Source of the DNA: an uncultured Collinsella sp.
GTDB lineage: Bacteria > Actinomycetota > Coriobacteriia > Coriobacteriales > Coriobacteriaceae
Assembly: GCA_958453935.1 (NCBI GenBank)
Contig: CAUDZT010000047.1
Coordinates: forward strand, 1-16,476
Length of the DNA: 16,476 bases
Direction: 5' to 3'
The position numbers and the translations under genes were made by a program. Shown in pieces: positions 7,459 to 13,331 of this stretch. Numbering within the stretch: the stretch's first letter is position 1; every line of letters begins with the position of its first letter. Under the pieces are notes generated by a model. That model was not told the DNA's origin and did not search any database. It saw only the letters and a list, made by a program, of their open reading frames with translations.

Positions 7459-7512
7459 AAACCGAGCCGACTCCAGACGTCCCCGCACCGGTTTTGTGCA
7501 CGCGCTCGGTTT
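7459..7512. repeat. Inverted repeat, possible structured RNA
   Basis: AAACCGAGC at 7459-7467 and GCTCGGTTT at 7504-7512 are perfect complements (9 bp) around 36 nt. Inside, GCAC and GTGC flank CGGTTTT and can form a second short stem. There is no T-run directly after either end, so a terminator role is unlikely. Confidence 0.5.
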
Positions 7513-7601
7513 ACAGTCCCAATCTTGCATAAATCCTATCGGTATCTGCATAAATATGAGGCATCTATTTGCTTCGTCTCAGGGTACCCCACCTTGGACC
7601 G

Positions 7602-7624
7602 TGCAAAATACGGAGTATTCAGCA
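7602..7624 (+). repeat. Copy 1 of a 23-bp element ending GGAGTATTCAGCA
   Basis: TGCA, a six-base AT-rich core, then GGAGTATTCAGCA (7612-7624). The same 13-mer, again preceded at the same spacing by TGCA and an AT-rich core, recurs in inverted orientation at 7811-7833. In this copy AATAC and GTATT also flank GGA as a small perfect dyad. Confidence 0.6.
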
Positions 7625-7725
7625 CCGTGGACCCCGTCAGCCCCATCGCAAACGGCAAAGCGACGCGGTTACAGCAGTGTTGCAGGTCGTCGCAAACCAA
7701 AAACGCGGTGGCAGCCCCCTCCGCT

Positions 7726-7757
7726 CATCGATAGCCCGCCCACAAGGGCTGTCGATG
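7726..7757. repeat. 12-bp hairpin
   Basis: CATCGATAGCCC (7726-7737) pairs with GGGCTGTCGATG (7746-7757), with one wobble pair and an 8-nt loop. No T-run follows on either strand, so this is more likely a structural RNA element or repeat than a terminator. Confidence 0.55.
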
Positions 7758-7794
7758 GGCGTCTGCGGGCCACTGCGGCCCATTCACAACGTTA

Positions 7795-7833
7795 TGCATT
7801 TTTCAGAGCTTGCTGAATACTCCCAAAAATGCA
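7795..7833. repeat. Copy 2 of the GGAGTATTCAGCA element inside a 9-bp inverted repeat
   Basis: TGCATTTTT (7795-7803) and AAAAATGCA (7825-7833) are perfect complements. The right half is also the reverse complement of the element at 7602-7624: TGCTGAATACTCC lies at 7811-7823. TTCAG and CTGAA can form an alternative inner stem that competes with the outer one. Confidence 0.6.
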
Positions 7834-7908
7834 CGCTGAGAAGTGCACCACCTATCCGCAGCGGGCAGCATGCCTTGGTTTTGCCCATCTTGGGGCATCG
7901 GCGCGGCA

Positions 7909-7941
7909 CAAAAAGCCCCGCCGCGCGTAGCACGGCGGGGC
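7909..7941 (-). terminator. Rho-independent terminator of fucO
   Basis: GCCCCGCCG (7915-7923) and CGGCGGGGC (7933-7941) form a 9-bp G-C stem with a 9-nt loop, followed on the minus strand by TTTTT. It lies 53 bp after the fucO stop codon. Confidence 0.88.
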
Positions 7942-7994
7942 CAGCAGCAAGTCAAAAGACCATACGCCTACGGGCGAAGGACCACCAAACTGGG

Positions 7995-9161
7995 CTAGGC
8001 AGCCGGGCAGATCTTCTTGAAGAGCTCGATGACGTCGTCGAGCGTCGCCTCGCGCGGGTTACCCGGGAAGCAGGCGTCGGCCATGGCGTCCTTGGCCAGG
8101 ACCTCGATCTCGTCAGCCTTCATGGCCTCGCAGACGTGCGGGATGTTCACGTCGGCAGAGAGCTGCTTGACGGCGGCGATGGCGGCGTCGGCAGCCTCGT
8201 CGGTGCTCATACCCGTGGTGTCAACGCCCATGGCGACGGCAACCTTGGCCAGGCGCTCGGCGCAAACCGGCTTGTTGAACTCCATGGCGATCGGCAGCAG
8301 CATGGCGCAAGCGACGCCGTGCGGGGTATCGTAGTGAGCGGACAGGGTGTGGGCCATGGCGTGATCGATGCCCAGGCCAACGTTGGAGAAGCCCATGCCG
8401 GCGACATACTGGCCAAGAGCCATGCCCTCGCGGCCGGAGCCGGGCTTGCCGGACTTGGCCTCGGCGACAGAGTCGCGCAGGTTCTCGCTGATCAGCTTAA
8501 TGGCCTCAAAGTGGAACATGTCGGAGAGCTCCCAAGCACCCTTGGTGGTGTAGCCCTCGATGGCGTGGGTCAGAGCATCCATGCCGGTAGAAGCGGTCAG
8601 GCCGGCGGGCATGGAAGCCATCATGTCGGGGTCGACGACGGCGACCTCAGGGGCGTCGTTGGTGTCGACGCACACGAACTTGCGGACCTTCTCGGGGTCG
8701 GTGATGACGTAGTTGATGGTCACCTCGGCAGCAGTACCGGCGGTCGTCGGCACGGCGATGGTGAACACGGCGTGGTTCTTAGTGGGAGCAACGCCCTCGA
8801 GGCTGCGGACATCGGCAAACTCGGGGTTGTTGATGATGATGCCAATGGCCTTAGCGGTGTCCATGGAGGAGCCGCCACCGATGGTCACGATGGCGTCAGC
8901 TTCGGCGGCCTTGAAGGCCTCGACGCCGTCCTTGACGTTCTGGATGGTGGGGTTGGGCTTAATCTCGGAGTAGAGGCTCCAAGCGATGCCGGCGGCGTCG
9001 AGCTCGTCGGTCACCTTAGCGGTAACGCCAAACTTGACCAGGTCGGGATCGGAGCAGACGAAGATCTTCTTGTAGCCGCGACGCTGGAGCTCGCCGGGGA
9101 TCTCCTTGATGGCGCCGGAACCATGATAAGAAATGGTATTGAGAACGAAACGATTAGCCAT
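7995..9161 (-). CDS. fucO: Lactaldehyde reductase, iron-containing alcohol dehydrogenase
   Basis: A 388-residue group III alcohol dehydrogenase. The best match from memory is E. coli FucO, which reduces L-lactaldehyde to 1,2-propanediol with NADH during fucose or rhamnose fermentation. Shared segments include NNPEFADVRSLEG, PTTAGTAAEVTINYVITD, GQYVAGMGFSNVGLG and GNPREATLDD. The nucleotide-binding loop GGGSSMD is at 95-101. The iron ligands are D195 and H199 (MDALTHAIEGY), H267 (GIDHAMAH) and H281 (DTPHG). The ATG has GGGAGG 6 nt upstream. No other fucose or rhamnose gene is in the window, so it may also serve general aldehyde reduction. A 7-bp hairpin lies in the leader (9181-9203), and a CG-centred palindrome lies further upstream. 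Confidence 0.9.
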   Translation of the reverse strand: MANRFVLNTISYHGSGAIKEIPGELQRRGYKKIFVCSDPDLVKFGVTAKVTDELDAAGIAWSLYSEIKPNPTIQNVKDGVEAFKAAEADAIVTIGGGSSMDTAKAIGIIINNPEFADVRSLEGVAPTKNHAVFTIAVPTTAGTAAEVTINYVITDPEKVRKFVCVDTNDAPEVAVVDPDMMASMPAGLTASTGMDALTHAIEGYTTKGAWELSDMFHFEAIKLISENLRDSVAEAKSGKPGSGREGMALGQYVAGMGFSNVGLGIDHAMAHTLSAHYDTPHGVACAMLLPIAMEFNKPVCAERLAKVAVAMGVDTTGMSTDEAADAAIAAVKQLSADVNIPHVCEAMKADEIEVLAKDAMADACFPGNPREATLDDVIELFKKICPAA

Positions 9162-9180
9162 TGATAGCCTCCCATCGTGT

Positions 9181-9203
9181 GCGGGGCACCCATTACGCCC
9201 CGC
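9181..9203 (-). other. Hairpin in the fucO leader
   Basis: GCGGGGC (9181-9187) pairs with GCCCCGC (9197-9203) around 9 nt, 20 nt upstream of the start codon and close to the GGGAGG ribosome site. There is no T-run. It could stabilise the transcript or affect translation. Confidence 0.5.
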
Positions 9204-9261
9204 GCTGCAAGTTCCATCCTAACGCTTTTGAAACAAAAAATGCATGAGAACGTCAAAAGTG

Positions 9262-9275
9262 TTAAAGCGTTTCAA
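9262..9275. promoter_or_regulatory. LacI/GalR-type palindromic operator upstream of fucO
   Basis: TTAAAGCGTTTCAA is a CG-centred palindrome of the form TTRAARCGYTTYAA, the usual shape of LacI/GalR-family operators. It lies about 100 bp upstream of the fucO start, just upstream of a TTGACG hexamer (minus strand, 9256-9251). Control by a sugar-responsive LacI-type regulator encoded elsewhere is a reasonable inference. Confidence 0.45.
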
Positions 9276-9396
9276 CATAATAACGGAGCCCCAGCCCTTC
9301 CCTCCCGACTGCAGCGAAGGCTAGATTATAGGAGCAATTGCCCAAAGAATACGACCAACTCAGTCTATAAATTGTTTCTGTTTTAGCAATATATGT

Positions 9397-9425
9397 TTGA
9401 CAATACGTTTATAAAAGGATACTTT
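9397..9425 (+). promoter_or_regulatory. Putative promoter of the LURP-like gene
   Basis: A perfect -35 hexamer TTGACA (9397-9402), a 17-bp spacer and TACTTT (9420-9425) as a weak -10, in AT-rich sequence. Transcription would start near 9432, about 140 nt ahead of the LURP-like start. Confidence 0.45.
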
Positions 9426-9437
9426 ATAGTAATTAAT

Positions 9438-9593
9438 ATGCATGCAGCAAATAGTGTCATTCATTTTGTTAGAAATTGCCCATGCGGTTATTGCAGCTGC
9501 ATGTACTGCAACGTACAGCGTAATTCTCCGCACGAAGCAGAAGACGGTTCCAATTCGATCGAGGCGATGACGCGTGATGGCTACTGGTCCTAA
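9438..9593 (+). CDS. Possible small cysteine-rich peptide, doubtful
   Basis: An open frame of 51 codons from ATG 9438 (66 from 9393), containing NCPCGYCSCMYCN, a C-x-C-x2-C-x-C-x2-C cluster that could bind metal. It overlaps the first 20 bases of the next gene. The ATG at 9438 lies just after the predicted transcription start. No ribosome site precedes either ATG, and chance open frames are common in AT-rich DNA. I do not recognise the sequence and consider it more likely not a gene. Confidence 0.18.
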   Translation: MHAANSVIHFVRNCPCGYCSCMYCNVQRNSPHEAEDGSNSIEAMTRDGYWS

Positions 9594-10113
9594 ATCGAGC
9601 AAGACGGCTACAAACGAATATCGAATCTCAATTGAAGGTAACCCTTATCCGCATGCTCTGGCTCTCGTCAACCCAGCGGGAGACAACCTCAACATCAAAA
9701 GACATGGGTTCACGGGTCCACTAGGACAGCTATTGAGTCTTAAATACACCGTTTATGACGATGCAAATGAAAAGCTCTTTACTGTCGTCGACGGTGGTTT
9801 TAGTAACATGCCCAGGGTTGCGCTCATCATCGAACACAAGGAAGTTGCGGTGTTCGATTATGGCCTAAACAGACTTGAGATGAAGTGCGTAACGAACATA
9901 CCGAATTACACAATAAAAGGTAACTTCCTATTTGGAGATTACGATATATTCAGTCAACGGGAAGTGAAGCTATCTTCAGTTAACGTCCTTCAATGTGATA
10001 AACAATCGTGCTTTAACATACAGGTTTTGGATAAAGCCGAATTAGCCGCCGCAATTGGAATACCCACAGCCATTGCCCTTCTGAGGGCTCGGATTGAAGA
10101 ACATCTCGAATAA
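9574..10113 (+). CDS. Putative LURP-one-related / Tubby C-terminal-like domain protein
   Basis: A 179-residue soluble protein made of short beta-strand segments ending in a hydrophobic helix. The pattern LLSLKYTVYDDANEKLFTV, then RVALIIEHKEVAVFDYGLN, then TIKGNFLFGDYDIF, and a final helix AAAIGIPTAIALLRARIEEH resembles the LURP-one-related barrel fold (related to Tubby and scramblases), whose last helix runs through the barrel. The function of bacterial members is unknown. Base composition is clearly more AT-rich than in neighbouring genes, suggesting recent transfer. Start: GTG at 9574 lies 9 nt after GAGG; the next codon is ATG (9577) and is equally possible. A perfect 22-bp hairpin begins 13 bp after the stop. 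The gene call is solid and the family call moderate. Confidence 0.62.
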   Translation: MMATGPKSSKTATNEYRISIEGNPYPHALALVNPAGDNLNIKRHGFTGPLGQLLSLKYTVYDDANEKLFTVVDGGFSNMPRVALIIEHKEVAVFDYGLNRLEMKCVTNIPNYTIKGNFLFGDYDIFSQREVKLSSVNVLQCDKQSCFNIQVLDKAELAAAIGIPTAIALLRARIEEHLE

Positions 10114-10126
10114 ATCGCAAAAAGCA

Positions 10127-10185
10127 GTTCGTAACAACATTCAGGAGCTAGATAGTTTTTCTGGCTCCTGAATGTTGTTACGAAC
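10127..10185. terminator. Perfect 22-bp inverted repeat between convergent genes
   Basis: The arms at 10127-10148 and 10164-10185 are perfect complements (22 bp) around a 15-nt loop containing TTTTT. No T-run follows on the plus strand; on the minus strand TTTTT begins 3 nt after the stem. It separates the LURP-like gene (+) from the YoaK-family gene (-), so a bidirectional terminator is the simplest reading. The stem is unusually long and exact for one. Confidence 0.6.
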
Positions 10186-10192
10186 ATGCACC

Positions 10193-10912
10193 TTAGCGCT
10201 TAAGACTCGTGGTCTGCCAGTCAGCTACGATGCGGGCCCATTTCCTGTGCAAATCGCGTTCACGGTCGATAAACATGATGGCAAACGCGATAAACAGCAG
10301 CACGCTCGCCACCGCAATGGCGTGCAGGCCCATGCGCTCAATACACCAGTTGCCCAGCACGGCGCCAAACACAAAGGTGAGGATCACGCCAAAGTACAGT
10401 GCGCCGTTTTCCAAAAAGCCGCGCTTGTGGGTGATGATATAGTCGTCCACGTTTTGCAGGGCGTTGCGCAAGTTGCCGATGCACATGGTCGTAGCGATGC
10501 CGTGTCCATGAATCTTGCGGAAGCTCTCGACCTGCATACCGCAAGCAAACGAGGTAAGGCAGTTGGCGAGCAGGTTGTAACCGCCACCGGGGATAAAGCT
10601 CACGCCCAGCAAGATGACGGCTTCAAAGAACACCGTCACCTGACGCCAGTGGATCACGCTGCCAAAACGCTCGTGTACCAGGTCGGCAAGCATAATACCC
10701 ACGGCAAACGACACCACGGGGAAGAAATAGCGACCCGCAAGTGCCCAATTGCCCTCCGAGATGCTCACGCCCACCAGCAGGATGTTGCCCGTCTGCGCGT
10801 TGGCGAAAACATGATCGCGCCCAATGTACGAATACACATCCATAAAGCCACCGGCGAGCGCCAAGATGATGCCCAGCTCAATGGACTCCGATATCTGTTT
10901 GGCACGCTGCAT
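10193..10912 (-). CDS. YoaK family membrane protein (DUF1275)
   Basis: A 239-residue integral membrane protein with about six hydrophobic segments, among them ELGIILALAGGFMDVYSYI, YFFPVVSFAVGIMLADLV, VTVFFEAVILLGVSFI, ALYFGVILTFVFGAVLG and AIAVASVLLFIAFAIMFI. The motifs GGFMDVYSYIG, VFANAQTGNILLVG and IATTMCIGNLRNA are typical of the YoaK/DUF1275 family, whose transport or other role is unknown. Start: ATG at 10912 lies 10 nt after AAGGAGG. The frame stays open further upstream, but that part has no ribosome site and overlaps the ygiQ promoter. The gene is divergent from ygiQ and convergent with the LURP-like gene. Confidence 0.9.
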   Translation of the reverse strand: MQRAKQISESIELGIILALAGGFMDVYSYIGRDHVFANAQTGNILLVGVSISEGNWALAGRYFFPVVSFAVGIMLADLVHERFGSVIHWRQVTVFFEAVILLGVSFIPGGGYNLLANCLTSFACGMQVESFRKIHGHGIATTMCIGNLRNALQNVDDYIITHKRGFLENGALYFGVILTFVFGAVLGNWCIERMGLHAIAVASVLLFIAFAIMFIDRERDLHRKWARIVADWQTTSLKR

Positions 10913-11108
10913 CGTCGTGCATCCTCCTTGTTGACGACCCTCTCGTGCGTTGGCGGAAACATAGCCGCCGTTCATACTGTAACCCATTGACAACATGGCG
11001 TGCGCGCGAGACGACCCCTTCGACACGGGGATACACAGTCTGGAAACAAACGGCGGGCGAGGCGCCGACACCCGCATCGACGCGCCGATCCGCCAGCTCA
11101 TGTACTCC

Positions 11109-11143
11109 ACCAGTCTTTTTAGCCCTGTCCCAAAAAGACTGGT
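11109..11143. promoter_or_regulatory. 12-bp perfect inverted repeat overlapping the ygiQ -35 region
   Basis: ACCAGTCTTTTT (11109-11120) and AAAAAGACTGGT (11132-11143) are perfect complements around 11 nt. The right arm directly touches a TACAAT -10 hexamer at 11144-11149, so a protein bound here would cover the -35 region. The arms could also form a hairpin if transcribed from further upstream. Confidence 0.45.
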
Positions 11144-11149
11144 TACAAT
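11144..11149 (+). promoter_or_regulatory. Putative -10 element of ygiQ
   Basis: TACAAT, five of six bases of the sigma70 consensus, lies 31 bp before the GTG start. It resembles the TACAAT ahead of mnmA. No good -35 is visible. Confidence 0.4.
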
Positions 11150-11180
11150 TACGTGCAGCATACAAACACCGGGAGGGATC

Positions 11181-13331
11181 GTGGCAAAAAAGCCTCAGCA
11201 CGCTCAGAACAACCAGCGCAGTCAGCAGGGCAAACAGGGCCAGCAGCAAAAGCGCGGCGGTAAGGCCCAGGTCACGGCCTCCCCCGCCACCCGGGCCGCG
11301 CACACCCCGGCTGCGCCCGCCCGCCCCTGGCGCCCGGGCCGCGATAGGTTCCTCCCCGTCAGCCGCGCCGACATGGATGCACGCGGTTGGGACCAGTGCG
11401 ACTTTGTCTACATCTGCGGCGACGCCTACGTGGACCACCCCAGCTTTGGTATGGCCATCATCAGCCGCGTACTCGACGCACACGGCTACAAAGTGGGCAT
11501 TATCTGTCAGCCCGACTGGACCGACCCCGCCAGCATCACGGTGCTCGGCGAGCCGCGCCTGGGCTTTCTCGTCAGCGCCGGCAACATGGACTCCATGGTC
11601 AACCACTATTCGGTGACCAAGCACCGCCGCCACACCGACGCCTATACCCCTGGTGGCGAGGAGGGGCGCCGTCCCAATCGTGCCGTCACGGTCTACGGTA
11701 ACCTCATCCGCCAGACGTTCAAGGACGCCCCCGTCATCATCGGCGGCATCGAGGCAAGCCTGCGCCGTCTGGCCCACTACGACTACTGGCAGGACAAGCT
11801 CAAGCGCTCGGTACTGCTCGACTCGGGCGCCGACATCCTCATCTACGGCATGGGCGAGCACGCGATTGTCGAGATCGCCGACGCGCTCGACGCGGGACTG
11901 CCCGTCGACCAGATCACCTATATCAACGGCACCGTCTACCGCACGGGTTCGCTCGACGAGGTCTACGACTACGACCTGCTGCCCAGCTGGGACGACCTTA
12001 CCGCCGACAGGCTCAACTACGCGCGCAGCTTTAATGTGCAGCAGCAGAATATGGACCCCATCACCGGTCATCGCCTGGTAGAGCCCTACCCCAACAGCGT
12101 CTATGTGGTGCAAAACCCGCCGTCGGCGACGCTCACTACCGATGAGATGGACGAGGTGGCAGAGCTCCCCTACGCACGCGATTGGCATCCCGATTACGAC
12201 GCGGCGGGCGGCGTGCCGGCCTTTGCCGAGATCAAGTTTTCCATTAGCTCCAACCGCGGGTGCTTTGGCGAGTGCTCGTTTTGCGCGCTCACCTTCCACC
12301 AGGGCCGCGTGCTGCAGATGCGCGGCCACGACTCAATCATGCGCGAGGCCGAGCTGCTCACACGCGACCCGGAGTTTAAGGGCTACATCAACGACGTGGG
12401 CGGCCCAACGGCAAACTTTAGCCGCCCTGCCTGCGACAAGCAGCTCAAGCACGGCGTATGCAAGAACAAGCGCTGCCTGTGGCCGAGCGTGTGCAAGAAC
12501 ATGGTGGTCGACGAGAGCGGCTACACGCAGCTGCTGCGCGACCTGCGCCAGCTGCCGGGCGTCAAAAAGGTCTTCGTCCGCAGCGGCATCCGTTTTGACT
12601 ACACCATGGCAGATGCCTCGGACGAGTTTTTGCGCGAGCTGCTGGAACACCATGTCTCGGGCCAGCTGCGCGTAGCGCCCGAGCATGTGAGCGACGCGGT
12701 GCTCTCCGTAATGGGCAAGCCGAGCCGCGCCGTCTACGACGCGTTCTGCCGTAAATTTGAACGCTTGAACCGCGAATACGGACTCAAGCAGTACGTAGTG
12801 CCATACCTAATCTCGAGCCACCCCGGCTCGACCATGAAGGAAGCTGTGGACCTTGCCGAGGCCGTGCGCGACATGGGCTACATGCCCGAGCAGGTGCAGG
12901 ACTTCTACCCCACCCCGTCCACCATGTCGACCTGCATGTACTACACCGGCGTAGATCCGCGTACCATGCAGCCAATCTACGTGGCGCGCGACCCGCACGA
13001 GAAGGCCATGCAACGCGCGCTCATCCAGTATCGCAAGCCCGAGAACTACAAGCTGGTGCGCGAGGCGCTGGAAAAAGCCGGGCGTCGTGACCTGATCGGC
13101 TACACCAAACACTGTCTAATCCGCCCCGTGCCGCCGCGCCCGGGTGAGACGTCTGCTGGCGGTGGGCATGGCACCGGCAAGAAAGGCGGCAAGCCGCACG
13201 GTGGCGCTGGCGGCAAGGGACCCAAAGGCAGCAAGGGGCACGGCGGCATGTCGCGTGCACAGAACACTGCCGGGCGCAACCGTGCAGCTCAGGGGCGTCA
13301 GGGCGCCAACGGAGGCGGGCGTCGCAACTAG
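11181..13331 (+). CDS. ygiQ: YgiQ family radical SAM protein
   Basis: About 716 residues, close to the family's usual 650-750. The radical-SAM cluster motif is C361-x3-C365-x2-C368 in NRGCFGECSFCALTFHQGR, which should bind the [4Fe-4S] cluster that cleaves S-adenosylmethionine. VYICGDAYVDHPSFG and PVIIGGIEASLRRLAHYDYW are YgiQ signatures of the N-terminal cobalamin-binding-like region. A second cysteine group (CDKQLKHGVCKNKRCLWPSVCKN) follows the core. The physiological substrate is unknown. Both ends carry low-complexity basic tails: an N-terminal Lys/Gln-rich stretch and a C-terminal Gly/Lys/Arg/His-rich tail of about 55 residues that may bind nucleic acid. Start: GTG at 11181 after GGGAGG; an in-frame ATG at 10995 lies upstream of the promoter and is unlikely. 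Confidence 0.92.
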   Translation: MAKKPQHAQNNQRSQQGKQGQQQKRGGKAQVTASPATRAAHTPAAPARPWRPGRDRFLPVSRADMDARGWDQCDFVYICGDAYVDHPSFGMAIISRVLDAHGYKVGIICQPDWTDPASITVLGEPRLGFLVSAGNMDSMVNHYSVTKHRRHTDAYTPGGEEGRRPNRAVTVYGNLIRQTFKDAPVIIGGIEASLRRLAHYDYWQDKLKRSVLLDSGADILIYGMGEHAIVEIADALDAGLPVDQITYINGTVYRTGSLDEVYDYDLLPSWDDLTADRLNYARSFNVQQQNMDPITGHRLVEPYPNSVYVVQNPPSATLTTDEMDEVAELPYARDWHPDYDAAGGVPAFAEIKFSISSNRGCFGECSFCALTFHQGRVLQMRGHDSIMREAELLTRDPEFKGYINDVGGPTANFSRPACDKQLKHGVCKNKRCLWPSVCKNMVVDESGYTQLLRDLRQLPGVKKVFVRSGIRFDYTMADASDEFLRELLEHHVSGQLRVAPEHVSDAVLSVMGKPSRAVYDAFCRKFERLNREYGLKQYVVPYLISSHPGSTMKEAVDLAEAVRDMGYMPEQVQDFYPTPSTMSTCMYYTGVDPRTMQPIYVARDPHEKAMQRALIQYRKPENYKLVREALEKAGRRDLIGYTKHCLIRPVPPRPGETSAGGGHGTGKKGGKPHGGAGGKGPKGSKGHGGMSRAQNTAGRNRAAQGRQGANGGGRRN

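Larger units (their letters stand above)
7391..7908. other. Gene-free region rich in inverted repeats
   Basis: About 520 bp between the peptidase and the fucO terminator has no convincing gene. Open frames here lack ribosome sites and protein-like composition. It does hold clear structure: a 9-bp inverted repeat at 7459-7512, two TGCATAAAT boxes 21 bp apart (7526-7534 and 7547-7555), two inverted copies of a 13-mer (7612-7624 and 7811-7823), a 12-bp hairpin at 7726-7757, and a 9-bp TGCATTTTT inverted repeat at 7795-7833. It could hold a small RNA, a regulatory array or an interspersed repeat element; I cannot tell which. Confidence 0.6.
9162..9573. other. AT-rich intergenic region between fucO and the LURP-like gene
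   Basis: About 410 bp. The fucO leader and promoter occupy roughly the first 120 bp. The remainder becomes markedly AT-rich and holds a promoter with a perfect -35 at 9397-9425. A 51-66 codon cysteine-rich open frame (9393 or 9438 to 9593) overlaps the next gene and is listed separately at low confidence. I see nothing else convincing. Confidence 0.5.

Noticed and set aside
7445..7816. A 123-codon open frame in the gene-free region
   Set aside because: It is Pro/Arg/Thr/Ser-rich, has no ribosome site and runs through several inverted repeats; there is no sign of protein selection.
7569..9164. A 531-codon open frame on the plus strand
   Set aside because: It is the antisense shadow of fucO, extended by the gene-free region. 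Its composition is Gly/Val/Asp/His-rich as expected from reversed codons, it has no ribosome site, and fucO on the other strand has full motifs.
10913..11161. A longer N-terminus for the YoaK-family protein
   Set aside because: The extra 83 residues are not membrane-like, overlap the ygiQ promoter region and lack a ribosome site, whereas ATG 10912 has AAGGAGG.
10995..11180. A longer N-terminus for YgiQ starting at ATG 10995
   Set aside because: This part contains the candidate promoter and the 12-bp inverted repeat, has no ribosome site and no family resemblance; GTG at 11181 follows GGGAGG.
10878..12329. A 483-codon open frame on the minus strand
   Set aside because: Antisense shadow of ygiQ, with low-complexity Val/Ala/Gly-rich composition and no recognisable motif.
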